NCBI RefSeq assembly: GCF_015159595.1
Contig: NZ_CP063304.1
Location: 3,100,001 to 3,164,000 of the forward strand
Source: Blautia liquoris
GTDB taxonomy: Bacteria; Bacillota; Clostridia; Lachnospirales; Lachnospiraceae
DNA: 64,000 nucleotides
Reading direction: 5' to 3'
Each line of letters opens with the position of its first letter. Positions within the stretch are counted from its first letter, which is position 1. Positions 7,385-16,445 of the stretch are shown piece by piece. The position numbers and the translations under genes were made by a program. The notes beneath the pieces were generated by a model. That model worked only from the letters and a program-made list of their open reading frames with translations. It had not been told where the DNA came from and made no database searches.

Positions 7385-7506
7385 AATTATATGTTCCTTT
7401 CTTTTCACCTACCCGTGAATTGCTCCGCACTTTTGTGCTTCTGGTATCGACAGATTATACCATACAGAAGACAGATTGTGAACATACCACAGTCGATCAA
7501 AGCACG

Positions 7507-7555
7507 AAAACCAGCGGAAGCCAGGTCTTTTTCCCGGACTTCCGCCGCTTTTTAC
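7507..7555 (-). terminator. Terminator after the glgC-glgD-spoVG operon
   Basis: AGCGGAAG (7513-7520) pairs with CTTCCGC...GCT (7538-7549) across a C-bulge, with further pairing inside. The minus-strand transcript ends in GGTTTTCGTG, and the plus strand has a T-run after the hairpin, so it may work in both directions. Confidence 0.65.
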
Positions 7556-7574
7556 AGCCGTTATTAAAGCATCT

Positions 7575-7877
7575 TTAAACAAGTGCATCTTCTGTTACAT
7601 GCTCTTCTGCCATATGATCATCTTTGATCTGGTCATACTTTTCCAGAACAATATTCTGAATCAATTCTCTAGTTGCCGAATTGATCGGATGAGCAATGTC
7701 ACGATATTCACCATCTGCCGCCTTACGGCTTGGCATAGCGATAAAGAGCCCTTTTTCACCCTCAATCGCTTTAATATCATGCACCACGAACTCATTATCA
7801 ATTGTTATGGATACAACTGCTTTCATCTTACCGTCTTTGGCTACCTTGCGTACTCTTACGTCTGTAATGTTCATCAT
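7575..7877 (-). CDS. spoVG: Septation/sporulation regulator SpoVG
   Basis: A 100-residue SpoVG-family protein. The family core is clear: ITDVRVRKV at the N-terminus, [39 protein letters not shown], and the acidic tail. SpoVG is an RNA/DNA-binding post-transcriptional regulator that affects septation, sporulation and capsule in Bacillota. It has a CAGGGGGAT site, begins 16 bases after glgD and ends at a terminator, so it is the last gene of a three-gene operon with the glycogen genes. Bacillus places it with purR and glmU instead, so the neighbourhood is different here. Confidence 0.96.
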   Translation of the reverse strand: MMNITDVRVRKVAKDGKMKAVVSITIDNEFVVHDIKAIEGEKGLFIAMPSRKAADGEYRDIAHPINSATRELIQNIVLEKYDQIKDDHMAEEHVTEDALV

Positions 7878-7893
7878 GTCATCCCCCTGTTAT

Positions 7894-9018
7894 TTAGATT
7901 ACATATCTTGCGTTTTTTTCTATTACAATTTTAATCTCGTCTTCACCGCAGTAGTAGCTGTCTGCCTTTATTGTACCGCGGCTTTCAACAATACAGTTTT
8001 CAATATGGGTATTATCACCCAGATATACATTGTTCAATACAATAGAATTCTTAATCACACAATTATTCCCGACATACACATCTTTAAAGATCACTGAATT
8101 CTCAACCTGTCCGTTGATGATACATCCGCTGGAAACCAGACTGTTCTTCACCATGCTTCCCGGATTATATTTTACCGGCGGGAAATCATCAATTTTGGAA
8201 TAGATACCCGGATAATCCTCAAAGAAGAATTTTCGAACTTCAGGCTTTAAAAAATCCATGTTTGTCTTATAATAAGATTCAACTGTTGAAATATTACTCC
8301 AGTATGTATCGATCTTATATCCGTAGATCCTCTTAAGGTTCTTATATCGAATCAGGATATCTTTTACAAAGTCATGACGGTCTTCCTGTGCACACCGTTC
8401 AATCATCTCAATCAGCTGCCTTCTTCGAATCACGTAGATGCCAGTCGATATGATGTTAGAATCCGAAACCATCGGTTTCTCCTCGAACTCTTCAATTCGA
8501 AAGTCTTCATTCATCTTGATGACACCGAAACGGCTCGGATCTGCTTCCCTGCACTCCGTGCATACAACCGTGATATCAGCTCGCTTTTGAATATGATATT
8601 CCAACACTTTATTGTAATCGAGTTTATAGACACCATCGCCGGAGGCAATGACGACATATGGCTCATGACTGTGTTTCAGCCAGGATAAATTCTGATTAAT
8701 CGCATCCGCTGTGCCCCGATACCACCAACTGTTTCCTGTTGTGACTGTCGGCGTAAACACATACAGGCCACCCTGTTTGCGTCCAAAATCCCACCACTTG
8801 GAAGAGCTCAGATGTTCGTTCAGAGACCTCGCATTATACTGGGTCAGCACTGCTACTTTCTGTATATGAGAATTTGCCATATTACTCAGTGCAAAATCAA
8901 TGCTTCGATAACTTCCTGCTACCGGCATAGCAGCAATCGCCCTCTTATTGGACAGTTCTCTCATCCTGTTGTTGTTTCCGCCTGCTAATATAATACCCAG
9001 CGCTCTCATATCATTCAC
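7894..9018 (-). CDS. glgD: GlgD, regulatory subunit of ADP-glucose pyrophosphorylase
   Basis: A 374-residue nucleotidyltransferase-fold protein with a left-handed beta-helix tail (repeated hexapeptides such as [19 protein letters not shown]). The catalytic loop is [13 protein letters not shown] rather than the GGxGxRL of active GlgC proteins, as usual for GlgD subunits, which modulate GlgC in a GlgC/GlgD heterotetramer. The reaction of the complex is glucose-1-phosphate plus ATP to ADP-glucose, the first step to glycogen. Its start overlaps the end of glgC by eight bases, which implies translational coupling. Confidence 0.95.
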   Translation of the reverse strand: MNDMRALGIILAGGNNNRMRELSNKRAIAAMPVAGSYRSIDFALSNMANSHIQKVAVLTQYNARSLNEHLSSSKWWDFGRKQGGLYVFTPTVTTGNSWWYRGTADAINQNLSWLKHSHEPYVVIASGDGVYKLDYNKVLEYHIQKRADITVVCTECREADPSRFGVIKMNEDFRIEEFEEKPMVSDSNIISTGIYVIRRRQLIEMIERCAQEDRHDFVKDILIRYKNLKRIYGYKIDTYWSNISTVESYYKTNMDFLKPEVRKFFFEDYPGIYSKIDDFPPVKYNPGSMVKNSLVSSGCIINGQVENSVIFKDVYVGNNCVIKNSIVLNNVYLGDNTHIENCIVESRGTIKADSYYCGEDEIKIVIEKNARYVI

Positions 9019-10282
9019 CGCCCTTCTTTAATATCGCACCGCCTGAGGGCAACTCACCGTCTGGATAATCATCTGATGTTGTTTCACCTAAGATCGCTGT
9101 ATTCTTCCCGATCTTCACATCTTCAGGAATTACGGAACACTCACCAATCGTCACAAGTCCAAAAGAATAAACATCCGGATTCAGCTGATTTAAGGTTTCC
9201 TCTCCATACCCTAGTACCGCATGATTTCCTATCGTGACATTCTCTGCAATAACAGCCTTGTCCACCACGGCTCCTTCACAGATCGTCGTGTGTCTCATGA
9301 TGATAGAATCTCTGATTACAGCACCCGGCTCAATATGTACATCTGCTCCTATGACAGAATTATGGACTTCTCCGAAGATCTCTGCACCATCTCCGATGAT
9401 GCTTCGCTCAATCACTGCCTCCCCCGATATAGATTGGGGACGAATTACATCCCCTTTGGTGTAAATCTTCCAGAACTCTTCATATAGATTAAACTCCGGG
9501 ATAATATCTATCAGCTCCATGTTTGCTTCCCAATAAGATCCAAGCGTCCCCACATCTTTCCAGTAGCCATTGAATTCATACGCAAACAGACGCTTTCCTT
9601 TATCCCGGCAATATGGAAGAACGTGTTTTCCAAAATCACACCCTGCCTGATCCTTTAAATTGGTAAGTGCTTCTTTTAACACCGGCCAGCTGAAAATATA
9701 GATCCCCATGGACGCTAGATTACTTCTTGGGTGTTCAGGTTTTTCTTCAAATTCTGTAATTCTCCCATTTCCGTCTGTAACCATAACACCAAAACGGCTT
9801 GCTTCTTCTATGGGTACCGGCATACAGGCTATAGTGACATCAGCGTTATTCGCCTTATGGAAGTCCAGCATTACTTCGTAGTCCATCTTATAGATATGAT
9901 CTCCCGATAATATCAAAACATAATCCGGATTAAAGTTCTCCATATAAGCCAGATTTTGGTAGATTGCATTTGCCGTTCCGGAGTACCACTCGCTGCTTGT
10001 ACTTCTCTCATATGGAGGCAGTACGGTCACCCCGCCCACATTCTTGTCAAGATCCCACGGAATACCAATTCCAATATGTGTGTTGAGTCTCAGCGGCTGG
10101 TATTGCGTGAGCACCCCAACGGTATCAATACCGGAATTAATGCAGTTACTGAGTGGGAAATCAATAATTCGATACTTCCCGCCAAATGCAACTGCAGGTT
10201 TGGCCTCATTCTGTGTAAGTACCCCCAGACGACTGCCCTGACCGCCCGCAAGCAGCATTGCTATCATTTCTTTCTTAATCAT
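9011..10282 (-). CDS. glgC: Glucose-1-phosphate adenylyltransferase, catalytic subunit
   Basis: A 423-residue GlgC. The signature loop [11 protein letters not shown] at residues 13-23, the substrate segment [23 protein letters not shown], and the active-site region [13 protein letters not shown] are all intact. A beta-helix acyltransferase-like domain fills the C-terminal third. It makes ADP-glucose for glycogen synthesis and works with GlgD encoded next. The gene has a GAGGTGATT ribosome binding site and a good promoter (10313-10341). It opens the glgC-glgD-spoVG operon and is divergent from murC. Confidence 0.97.
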   Translation of the reverse strand: MIKKEMIAMLLAGGQGSRLGVLTQNEAKPAVAFGGKYRIIDFPLSNCINSGIDTVGVLTQYQPLRLNTHIGIGIPWDLDKNVGGVTVLPPYERSTSSEWYSGTANAIYQNLAYMENFNPDYVLILSGDHIYKMDYEVMLDFHKANNADVTIACMPVPIEEASRFGVMVTDGNGRITEFEEKPEHPRSNLASMGIYIFSWPVLKEALTNLKDQAGCDFGKHVLPYCRDKGKRLFAYEFNGYWKDVGTLGSYWEANMELIDIIPEFNLYEEFWKIYTKGDVIRPQSISGEAVIERSIIGDGAEIFGEVHNSVIGADVHIEPGAVIRDSIIMRHTTICEGAVVDKAVIAENVTIGNHAVLGYGEETLNQLNPDVYSFGLVTIGECSVIPEDVKIGKNTAILGETTSDDYPDGELPSGGAILKKGGE

Positions 10283-10312
10283 GCAATCACCTCTTGTAGT
10301 ATATGATATACG

Positions 10313-10341
10313 ATTATACCATAGTTTCGCCGTATTGTGAA
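10313..10341 (-). promoter_or_regulatory. Sigma-A promoter of glgC-glgD-spoVG
   Basis: On the minus strand TTCACA (10341-10336), a 17-base spacer, and TATAAT (10318-10313) precede glgC by about 30 bases. The -35 differs from consensus at one base. Confidence 0.75.
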
Positions 10342-10494
10342 CATTATTTATAGTATTTACGCGTTATTTTTCCATATATTATTTAATATTACCTAAAAAT
10401 TTTTCAGATGTTTTACATCTTTTTTTATAATTCTACAGATTCCGACAAAGAAAAAATATTTACAGTTCAAAGAAGGTGCCCATTTCTTCTGTTA

Positions 10495-10523
10495 TTTACT
10501 TTTATCCGGAAACAGCGTATAAT
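10495..10523 (+). promoter_or_regulatory. Sigma-A promoter of murC
   Basis: TTTACT (10495-10500), a 17-base spacer and a perfect TATAAT (10518-10523) lie 44 bases before the murC start. The 150 bases between this promoter and the divergent glgC promoter are A+T rich, without an obvious operator. Confidence 0.7.
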
Positions 10524-10567
10524 AAACTAAAAAAATAAAAATCATTTTCTATAAGAAGAGGACTACT

Positions 10568-11950
10568 ATGTATACAATAGATTTTACAAAACCCATACAC
10601 GTACACTTTATAGGGATTGGCGGCATCAGTATGAGCGGTCTGGCCGAAATCCTTTTGACGGAGGGATTTACTGTATCCGGCTCAGATGCGAAGAAAAGCA
10701 AACTCACCAGCCATCTCGAAAGCCTCGGTGCCACCGTACATTATCCGCAGCTGGCATCTAATATCACAGATGATATTGATCTTGTCGTTTATACTGCCGC
10801 CATCCATCCGGATAATCCAGAATACAAATACGTAAGGGAAAAGGGGGTTCCCGTGCTGACCCGTGCGCAGCTGCTTGGTCAGATGATGAAAAATTACAGT
10901 ATGCCAATTGCTGTATCCGGTACTCATGGAAAGACTACCACAACTTCACTCGCATCCCATGTTCTGATGGCTGCAGGATGTGATCCGACGATATCAGTCG
11001 GAGGAATCCTTCCCTCTATTCACGGAAATATAAGGGTTGGTAACTCTGGAGTCTTTATTACAGAGGCGTGTGAATATACTAACAGTTTCTTAAGTTTCTT
11101 CCCAAAAATCAGTTTGATATTGAATGTTGACGCAGACCATCTGGACTTTTTTAAGGATATTGATGATATCCGTCACTCATTTCATGAGTTTGCAAAGCTT
11201 CTTCCTTCCGACGGCACACTGATCATCGATGCAGATACACCAAATTACGAGACCATCGCAAACGGTCTTGACTGTGAAGTTATCACATATGGTCTAAAAA
11301 ACAAGGATGGAGATTATACGGCCTCGGATATTACCTTTGACAAGATTGGTCATCCCACCTTTACCTGCTCATATCACGGTGAAAAGATTGGAACATTCAG
11401 CCTTCTGATACCAGGAACCCACAATGTGTCAAATGCACTGGCTACAATAGCACTGGCACGCAAACTAGACATTGACGTGGAAACTATTAAAGAAGGATTT
11501 AAAACTTTCATGGGAACTGACCGCAGATTCCAGTATAAGGGAAAAGTAAATGGTGTGACCGTAATTGATGATTATGCCCACCATCCGACAGAGATTACCG
11601 CAACATTGAAATCCGCGGTGAACTATCCACATAAGGAAACCTGGTGCGTATTTCAGCCCCATACTTATACAAGAACGAAAGCCCTGCTCGACGATTTTGC
11701 CAGAGCGCTGACCCTTGCGGACAAAGTGATCCTCGTCGACATCTACGCCGCAAGGGAAAAGAACACACTTGGAATATCTTCAAGGGACCTGCAGAAAAAG
11801 ATACAGGCTCTCGGAACAGAATGTTATTATTTTCCTTCTTTTAAAGAAGTGGAAAGCTTTTGTTTAGATAAATGTCATCCGGATGATATGTTGATAACTA
11901 TGGGAGCCGGAGATGTTGTCAAAATAGGGGAAACACTGATTACGATGTAA
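10568..11950 (+). CDS. murC: UDP-N-acetylmuramate--L-alanine ligase
   Basis: A 460-residue Mur ligase that adds L-alanine to UDP-MurNAc, the first amino acid of the peptidoglycan stem. The N-terminal Rossmann domain starts HVHFIGIGGISMSGLAEIL. The ATP loop VSGTHGKTTTTSL lies near residue 117. The central domain contains ITEACEYTNSFL and LNVDADHLDFF, and the C-terminal domain contains VIDDYAHHPTEI. Length and motif order match the family. AAGAAGAGGAC serves as ribosome binding site. It seems monocistronic. Confidence 0.97.
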   Translation: MYTIDFTKPIHVHFIGIGGISMSGLAEILLTEGFTVSGSDAKKSKLTSHLESLGATVHYPQLASNITDDIDLVVYTAAIHPDNPEYKYVREKGVPVLTRAQLLGQMMKNYSMPIAVSGTHGKTTTTSLASHVLMAAGCDPTISVGGILPSIHGNIRVGNSGVFITEACEYTNSFLSFFPKISLILNVDADHLDFFKDIDDIRHSFHEFAKLLPSDGTLIIDADTPNYETIANGLDCEVITYGLKNKDGDYTASDITFDKIGHPTFTCSYHGEKIGTFSLLIPGTHNVSNALATIALARKLDIDVETIKEGFKTFMGTDRRFQYKGKVNGVTVIDDYAHHPTEITATLKSAVNYPHKETWCVFQPHTYTRTKALLDDFARALTLADKVILVDIYAAREKNTLGISSRDLQKKIQALGTECYYFPSFKEVESFCLDKCHPDDMLITMGAGDVVKIGETLITM

Positions 11951-11951
11951 G

Positions 11952-12134
11952 TTATCCACATTTTCCACACGATTATACACAATCCAGTCCCTGTAATCAT
12001 GTGGATTTTTTATGCCTTCCTTGTTTACATAACATTTTCGACATAATTCTCACTTTTTTTCGGAAATTCAACATTTTTAGAGTTTCAGGTTTACAGATAA
12101 TATTTTTTTATATTTTTTATCCACATTATCCACA
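11952..12134 (+). promoter_or_regulatory. DnaA-box cluster before the primosome operon
   Basis: Five 9-mers match the DnaA-box consensus TTWTNCACA, all in the same orientation. They are TTATCCACA 11952-11960, TTTTCCACA 11961-11969, TTATACACA 11973-11981, TTATCCACA 12117-12125 and TTATCCACA 12126-12134. The first two and the last two abut without spacer. Two weaker copies in the other orientation lie at 11999-12007 and 12159-12167. The 135 bases between the two groups are very A+T rich, with long T-runs near 12106-12118. The arrangement suggests DnaA binding, either to regulate the operon downstream or to titrate DnaA. It is unlikely to be the origin, because gene orientation does not switch here and dnaA is absent. 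Confidence 0.75.
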
Positions 12135-12178
12135 CTTTTCTCCACCTTTTGTCAGAATGTGGATCCGAAAACTTACTA

Positions 12179-12207
12179 TTCTCATAAATGTAATACTGTG
12201 TTATACT
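12179..12207 (+). promoter_or_regulatory. Extended -10 promoter of the dnaD-type operon
   Basis: TTCTCA (12179-12184), a 17-base spacer and TATACT (12202-12207) with TG one base upstream (extended -10) would start transcription near 12214. The paired DnaA boxes at 12117-12134 would sit about 80-95 bases upstream of that start. Confidence 0.6.
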
Positions 12208-12224
12208 TAAGTCTCAGTAACAAT

Positions 12225-12254
12225 GAAGGGGCAAGTTCTATTTGCCCCCTTATG
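12225..12254 (+). promoter_or_regulatory. Hairpin in the dnaD leader
   Basis: AAGGGGCAA pairs with TTTGCCCCCTT around a six-base loop, followed directly by ATGTTGAAAGG, which contains the ribosome binding site. There is no U-tract, so termination is unlikely. It may influence translation of the first gene. Confidence 0.45.
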
Positions 12255-12274
12255 TTGAAAGGTGTGTTATATTC

Positions 12275-13351
12275 ATGAGCAGTACGCTGACCATTTCCGA
12301 TTCCAGATCAGATTCTTCGACTCTGGTTCCGGATATCTTCATTGATGAATATATGGCAAAGGCCAATGGTGAATTCGTAAAGATCTATCTCTATCTGCTT
12401 CGCATCACTCATGACCCGGCATATGACATCAGCTTGTCATCGATAGCTGATGCTTTTTCGTGCACGGAAAATGATGTGAAGCGGGCTTTAAAATATTGGA
12501 AAAAGGCCGGAATCTTAAAGTTAGACACAGATGAGTCAGGCTTACTTAGAGGGCTTACTCTGCTTCCTGTCAGAGGAATCACCGCAGTTTCGGAGACAAA
12601 AGCTATCCGCGAAGCTGCTGCAAGCCAGATTTCTGAGCAGACTCCTGCTCCTTCGGGAGATGTTTCAGATACACAGCCAAAATATCTCTCTCCCGGAGAT
12701 ATTGAACAACTCCAAAAAGAGAATCCTGATATTGTCCAGCTTTTGTTTCTGGCGGAACAGTATATGAAGAAGACCTTGAGTGCTACAGATATGCAAAGAA
12801 TTCTGTATTTCTATGACGAGCTGCATTTTCCCATTGATCTGGTGGAATATCTGATCGAATACTGTGTCTCCCAAAATCACAGAAGTTTAAACTACATCGA
12901 GAAAGTAGGACTGGCATGGCATGAGGAAAGCATACATACGGTGGAAGAAGCCAAGGCACGTGCAAAAACATGGAGTAAGGATTACTATTCCATCTTAAAG
13001 GCTTTCGGCATCCGCGGAAGAGATCCCGTCGACACAGAAATCGAGTATATGAATCGCTGGCTCCGACAATATGGATTTTCTTTGGATATCATAAGGGAAG
13101 CATGTTCGAGAACAATTGCCGCAACAGCAAAGCCAAGCTTTAATTACGCCGAAGGAATTCTCTCCAACTGGAAGCAAAAAGGTGTCACATCTTATGAAGA
13201 TATCCGCGGTTTGGATGAACAGCACCAAAAAAGAGTAAAATCATCCGAAAAAGGAGAACAGGCAAAAGCTGGAAAGTCAAATAAATTCAATAATTTCCAC
13301 CAGCGTGAATACGATTACGAGAAACTGGAAAAACAATTATTAAATAAATAG
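12275..13351 (+). CDS. dnaD: DnaD-family primosome protein
   Basis: A 358-residue DnaD-like replication initiation protein. The N-terminal part is a winged helix (FVKIYLYLLRI, then SIADAFSCTENDVKRALKYWKKAGIL). Two DnaD/DnaB2 helical domains follow, one near residues 165-230 (LSATDMQRILYFYDELHF and NYIEKVGLAWHEE) and one near 240-320 (SFNYAEGILSNWKQKGV). The lysine-rich tail should bind DNA. In Bacillus such proteins help load the replicative helicase at origins and stalled forks. ATG at 12275 is chosen because GAAAGGTGTG precedes it; an upstream TTG lies within a hairpin. The helicase-loader-like ATPase follows 10 bases later. Confidence 0.88.
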   Translation: MSSTLTISDSRSDSSTLVPDIFIDEYMAKANGEFVKIYLYLLRITHDPAYDISLSSIADAFSCTENDVKRALKYWKKAGILKLDTDESGLLRGLTLLPVRGITAVSETKAIREAAASQISEQTPAPSGDVSDTQPKYLSPGDIEQLQKENPDIVQLLFLAEQYMKKTLSATDMQRILYFYDELHFPIDLVEYLIEYCVSQNHRSLNYIEKVGLAWHEESIHTVEEAKARAKTWSKDYYSILKAFGIRGRDPVDTEIEYMNRWLRQYGFSLDIIREACSRTIAATAKPSFNYAEGILSNWKQKGVTSYEDIRGLDEQHQKRVKSSEKGEQAKAGKSNKFNNFHQREYDYEKLEKQLLNK

Positions 13352-13361
13352 AGGGAGTTTC

Positions 13362-14366
13362 ATGGCACTTTCGAATACACAATATGACGCAATTATGTGT
13401 GTCTACAGCGAGAGACAGAACAGACACAGACGCGAGCATGATGAACATATGAAAACTGCATACAAAAGAATTCCCCAGTTGTCGATGATTGACAAGAAGA
13501 TTGCTGAGGTTAGCATCGCGAAGGCCCGGGCACATTTTCAGGGTGTCTCTGATTCGACAGATCTTTCTGAGATAATTCAGGAATTGTCGGATCAGAGAAA
13601 AATACTTCTTGTACAACATGGCTTCCCCGAGGACTATCTGGATATGAAGTATGACTGCCATCTTTGCAAAGATACCGGATATCACGACAATCAGAAGTGT
13701 TTCTGTTTTAAAAAAGCAGAGATTGAACTTCTCTACGACCAGTCGAATATCCGGGATATCTTGAGGGAAGAAAACTTTGAGCACTGCAACTTAAGTTATT
13801 ACTCCAAAGATCTCAAAAATCAGGCTACACAGATGTCCTCTTATGAAACGGCTCGTCTTACGTTCAAACGCTGTCATCAGTTCGTGATGAACTTTGATAG
13901 TTCCTTTGAAAACCTGTTCTTCTACGGTGATACAGGAGTCGGAAAAACATTTTTTTCCCACTGTATTGCAAAAGAGCTGATTGACCGTTCGTACTGTGTC
14001 ATCTACTTTACAGCATTCGATCTGTTTGACTTGTTTGCCAGGAATACTTTTTCTACAACATCCGAGGCCAGAGAGGTACACAACAGTATCTTTGACTGCG
14101 ACCTGCTGATCCTCGACGATCTGGGCACGGAGCTTACGAATTCGTTCGTCTCTTCCCAGTTATTTCTGTGTATCAATGAGCGGATGCTCCGAAAAAAATC
14201 TACCATTATCTCGACAAATCTTTCTCTGAATAAATTTGCCGAGACCTACTCGGAGAGAACATTTTCCCGCATCTCAAGCAATTATACCATGATAAAGCTA
14301 TTTGGAAACGATATACGTATCCAGAAAAAATTAATGGAGGTACAAGATGAAGAATCAGGAATCTGA
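13362..14366 (+). CDS. DnaC/DnaI-like helicase-loader ATPase
   Basis: A 334-residue AAA+ ATPase of the DnaC/IstB family. An N-terminal domain carries four cysteines in CHLCKDTG and KCFCFKK, a zinc site as in DnaI. The ATPase core has Walker A GDTGVGKTFF near residue 190, Walker B LLILDDLGTE near 247, and sensor motif STNLSLNKFAE with the arginine finger in ERTFSRI. Such proteins deliver the replicative helicase to single-stranded DNA. The gene follows the DnaD-type gene directly and its 3' end overlaps the PRPP synthetase gene by 20 bases. GAGGGAGTTTC is the ribosome binding site. Confidence 0.9.
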   Translation: MALSNTQYDAIMCVYSERQNRHRREHDEHMKTAYKRIPQLSMIDKKIAEVSIAKARAHFQGVSDSTDLSEIIQELSDQRKILLVQHGFPEDYLDMKYDCHLCKDTGYHDNQKCFCFKKAEIELLYDQSNIRDILREENFEHCNLSYYSKDLKNQATQMSSYETARLTFKRCHQFVMNFDSSFENLFFYGDTGVGKTFFSHCIAKELIDRSYCVIYFTAFDLFDLFARNTFSTTSEAREVHNSIFDCDLLILDDLGTELTNSFVSSQLFLCINERMLRKKSTIISTNLSLNKFAETYSERTFSRISSNYTMIKLFGNDIRIQKKLMEVQDEESGI

Positions 14367-15528
14367 AAATTATTACGATGGTTTACCCGTAGGAAGGCTC
14401 GGTATTATACCGATGGCGAACTGTTCCCCTCTCGGTAAAAAGGTCAACGATTATCTGGTCTCCTGGCGAAAAGAAAGAGCGCATCAGAACGAATCAATTC
14501 TGCATGACTACATGAGAGATAGTTTTATCATCCCTTCCAGTGTACCCAGATTCGGTTCAGGTGAAGCTAAGGGCCTGCTGCATGAATCTGTCCGAGGCGA
14601 CGACATCTATCTTCTGACTGACGTCACAAACTATAGTCTGACTTATAAGCTGTTCGGCCGTGAAACTCCTATGTCTCCAGATGACCATTATCAGGATCTG
14701 AAACGTATTATCGCCGCCATAGGCGGAAAGGCAAGAAGAATCAACGTCATTATGCCTTTTCTCTATGAGAGCCGTCAGCATAAGCGTTCTGGAAGAGAAT
14801 CCCTGGACTGTGCTCTCGCACTGAAGGAACTCGTTGACATGGGCGTGGACAATATCATCACTTTCGACGCACACGATCCGAGAGTTCAGAATGCAATTCC
14901 GCTTCATGGATTCGAGACTGTACAGCCTGCGTATCAATTCATCAAAAACATCTTGAGAAATGCACCGGATATGCAGATCGACAGCAAACATCTGATGGTG
15001 ATCAGCCCTGATGAGGGCGGCACAAAGCGTGCGATTTATATGGCCAACAACCTGGGCGTAGACATGGGAATGTTCTATAAAAGAAGGGATTATTCTACGA
15101 TCGTAGGCGGGCGTAATCCGATCGTCGCACATGAATTTTTGGGTGCCGACGTAAAGGACAAAGACATGATTATCATAGATGATATGATTTCCTCCGGCGA
15201 CAGCATGATCGAAGTCGCAACACTGCTAAAACAACACGGAGCCAGAAACATCTATCTCTGCTCCACTTTCGGTCTCTTCACAAATGGACTACTGAAATTC
15301 GATCAGGCTTATGAGCAGGGCTTATTTACAAAACTTCTCACCACAAACCTCGTATATCAGACCCCGGAACTCCTGGAAAAGCCATGGTATGTGAGCTGCG
15401 ATCTGAGCAAATATACAGCGCTGATTATCGACACACTGAATCACGATTCCTCCATCAGCGGACTGCTTGATCCAGCAGAGAGAATCCAGAGAGTACTGGG
15501 GAAATTCAAAAATCACGAGAAGATCTGA
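14347..15528 (+). CDS. prs: Ribose-phosphate pyrophosphokinase, long variant
   Basis: A 393-residue PRPP synthetase, about 75 residues longer than the classical enzyme, with an N-terminal extension and a longer C-terminal end. It makes PRPP from ribose-5-phosphate and ATP for nucleotide, His and Trp synthesis. The PRPP-loop region reads KDMIIIDDMISSGDSMIE, where canonical enzymes have D-T-G/A-G-T, so the loop is atypical. Other family parts are clear: MPFLYESRQHKRSGRESLD, ITFDAHDPRVQN and SPDEGGTKRAIYMAN. ATG is preceded by ATGGAGGT and overlaps the loader ATPase gene, so expression is coupled to the primosome genes. Confidence 0.88.
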   Translation: MKNQESENYYDGLPVGRLGIIPMANCSPLGKKVNDYLVSWRKERAHQNESILHDYMRDSFIIPSSVPRFGSGEAKGLLHESVRGDDIYLLTDVTNYSLTYKLFGRETPMSPDDHYQDLKRIIAAIGGKARRINVIMPFLYESRQHKRSGRESLDCALALKELVDMGVDNIITFDAHDPRVQNAIPLHGFETVQPAYQFIKNILRNAPDMQIDSKHLMVISPDEGGTKRAIYMANNLGVDMGMFYKRRDYSTIVGGRNPIVAHEFLGADVKDKDMIIIDDMISSGDSMIEVATLLKQHGARNIYLCSTFGLFTNGLLKFDQAYEQGLFTKLLTTNLVYQTPELLEKPWYVSCDLSKYTALIIDTLNHDSSISGLLDPAERIQRVLGKFKNHEKI

Positions 15529-15548
15529 TAAACAATTAGGAAATTGAT

Positions 15549-15590
15549 AAAGCCCTCGTATCCTCTTTTCCAAGAGGGAACAAGGGTTTT
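15549..15590. terminator. Bidirectional terminator between prs and nfo
   Basis: AAAGCCCT pairs with AGGGTTTT and the inner CCTCTT pairs with AAGAGG around TTCC. A-rich and T-rich flanks on both sides allow termination from prs and from the convergent nfo gene, whose stop codon overlaps the right arm. Confidence 0.8.
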
Positions 15591-16434
15591 ATTCGTAAGA
15601 GCGAACAGAAGTAAATCCCTTAAGCAGTGCAATCTCTTTCTTGTACCCATCCAGATCATTCGGTGTCTCCAGGAAGAATGGAAGTTCTCTTAAGCTCGGA
15701 TGATTGATGATCTTTTGAAATGTCTTAAGTCCTATGGAACCTTCTCCGATCTTCTCATGTCGGTCTTTGTGGCTGCCAATTGTATTCTTACTGTCGTTGA
15801 GATGAATCGCTTTCAGTCTGTCAAGGCCAACGGTCTCATCAAAATGTTCCAGAACACCGTCCAAATCATTTACAATATCATATCCCCCGTCATAGATATG
15901 GCAGGTGTCCAGGCAGACTCCGAGATGCTTGTCAAGATCCACCTGATTGATGATATCCCGCAGTTCCTCGAAGGTTCTTCCCACCTCGGTTCCTTTTCCG
16001 GCCATGGTTTCCAGCAGCACCGTAGTCGTCTGTTCCGGCTTTAGGACACGGTTCAAAAGTCCTGCAATCTGACGTATGCCCTCTTCGCTTCCCTGTCCGA
16101 CATGACTGCCCGGGTGAAAATTATAATAATTCCCCGGAAGATACGCAAGCCTCTTCAGATCATCTTCCATTGCCTCGAAAGCAAACTCCCTTGTCCTTTC
16201 AGTTTTCGAGCAGGGATTTAAGGTATAGGGAGCATGCGCAAGGATCACAGGAATATCATGTTCCTTTTCGTATTGAAGAAATGCCTGTATGTCCTCAAGA
16301 TTTAATGCCTTTACTTTGCTTCCGCGGGGATTTCTCGAAAAATACTGAAAAGTATTGGCACCAATCTGTGTAGCTTCCTCTCCCATATGAAGAAATCCCT
16401 TCGATGATGAGAGATGACAACCGATTGTTAACAT
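15589..16434 (-). CDS. nfo: Endonuclease IV (AP endonuclease)
   Basis: A 281-residue apurinic/apyrimidinic endonuclease of the TIM-barrel Nfo family. Metal-binding signatures are [49 protein letters not shown] and [17 protein letters not shown]. It cuts 5' to abasic sites in base excision repair and uses zinc. Length fits the family. TTAACATATAATTCTCC at the start gives GGAGAATT before ATG. It lies 11 bases after the YhaN-like gene, in the same direction, forming a likely DNA-repair operon with 16446-19083. Confidence 0.96.
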   Translation of the reverse strand: MLTIGCHLSSSKGFLHMGEEATQIGANTFQYFSRNPRGSKVKALNLEDIQAFLQYEKEHDIPVILAHAPYTLNPCSKTERTREFAFEAMEDDLKRLAYLPGNYYNFHPGSHVGQGSEEGIRQIAGLLNRVLKPEQTTTVLLETMAGKGTEVGRTFEELRDIINQVDLDKHLGVCLDTCHIYDGGYDIVNDLDGVLEHFDETVGLDRLKAIHLNDSKNTIGSHKDRHEKIGEGSIGLKTFQKIINHPSLRELPFFLETPNDLDGYKKEIALLKGFTSVRSYE

Positions 16435-16445
16435 ATAATTCTCCT

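Noticed and set aside
11952-12134. Chromosomal origin of replication
   Set aside because: DnaA boxes and an A+T-rich core are present, but dnaA, dnaN and rpmH are not nearby. Host genes on both sides lie mostly on the minus strand, so there is no divergence point.
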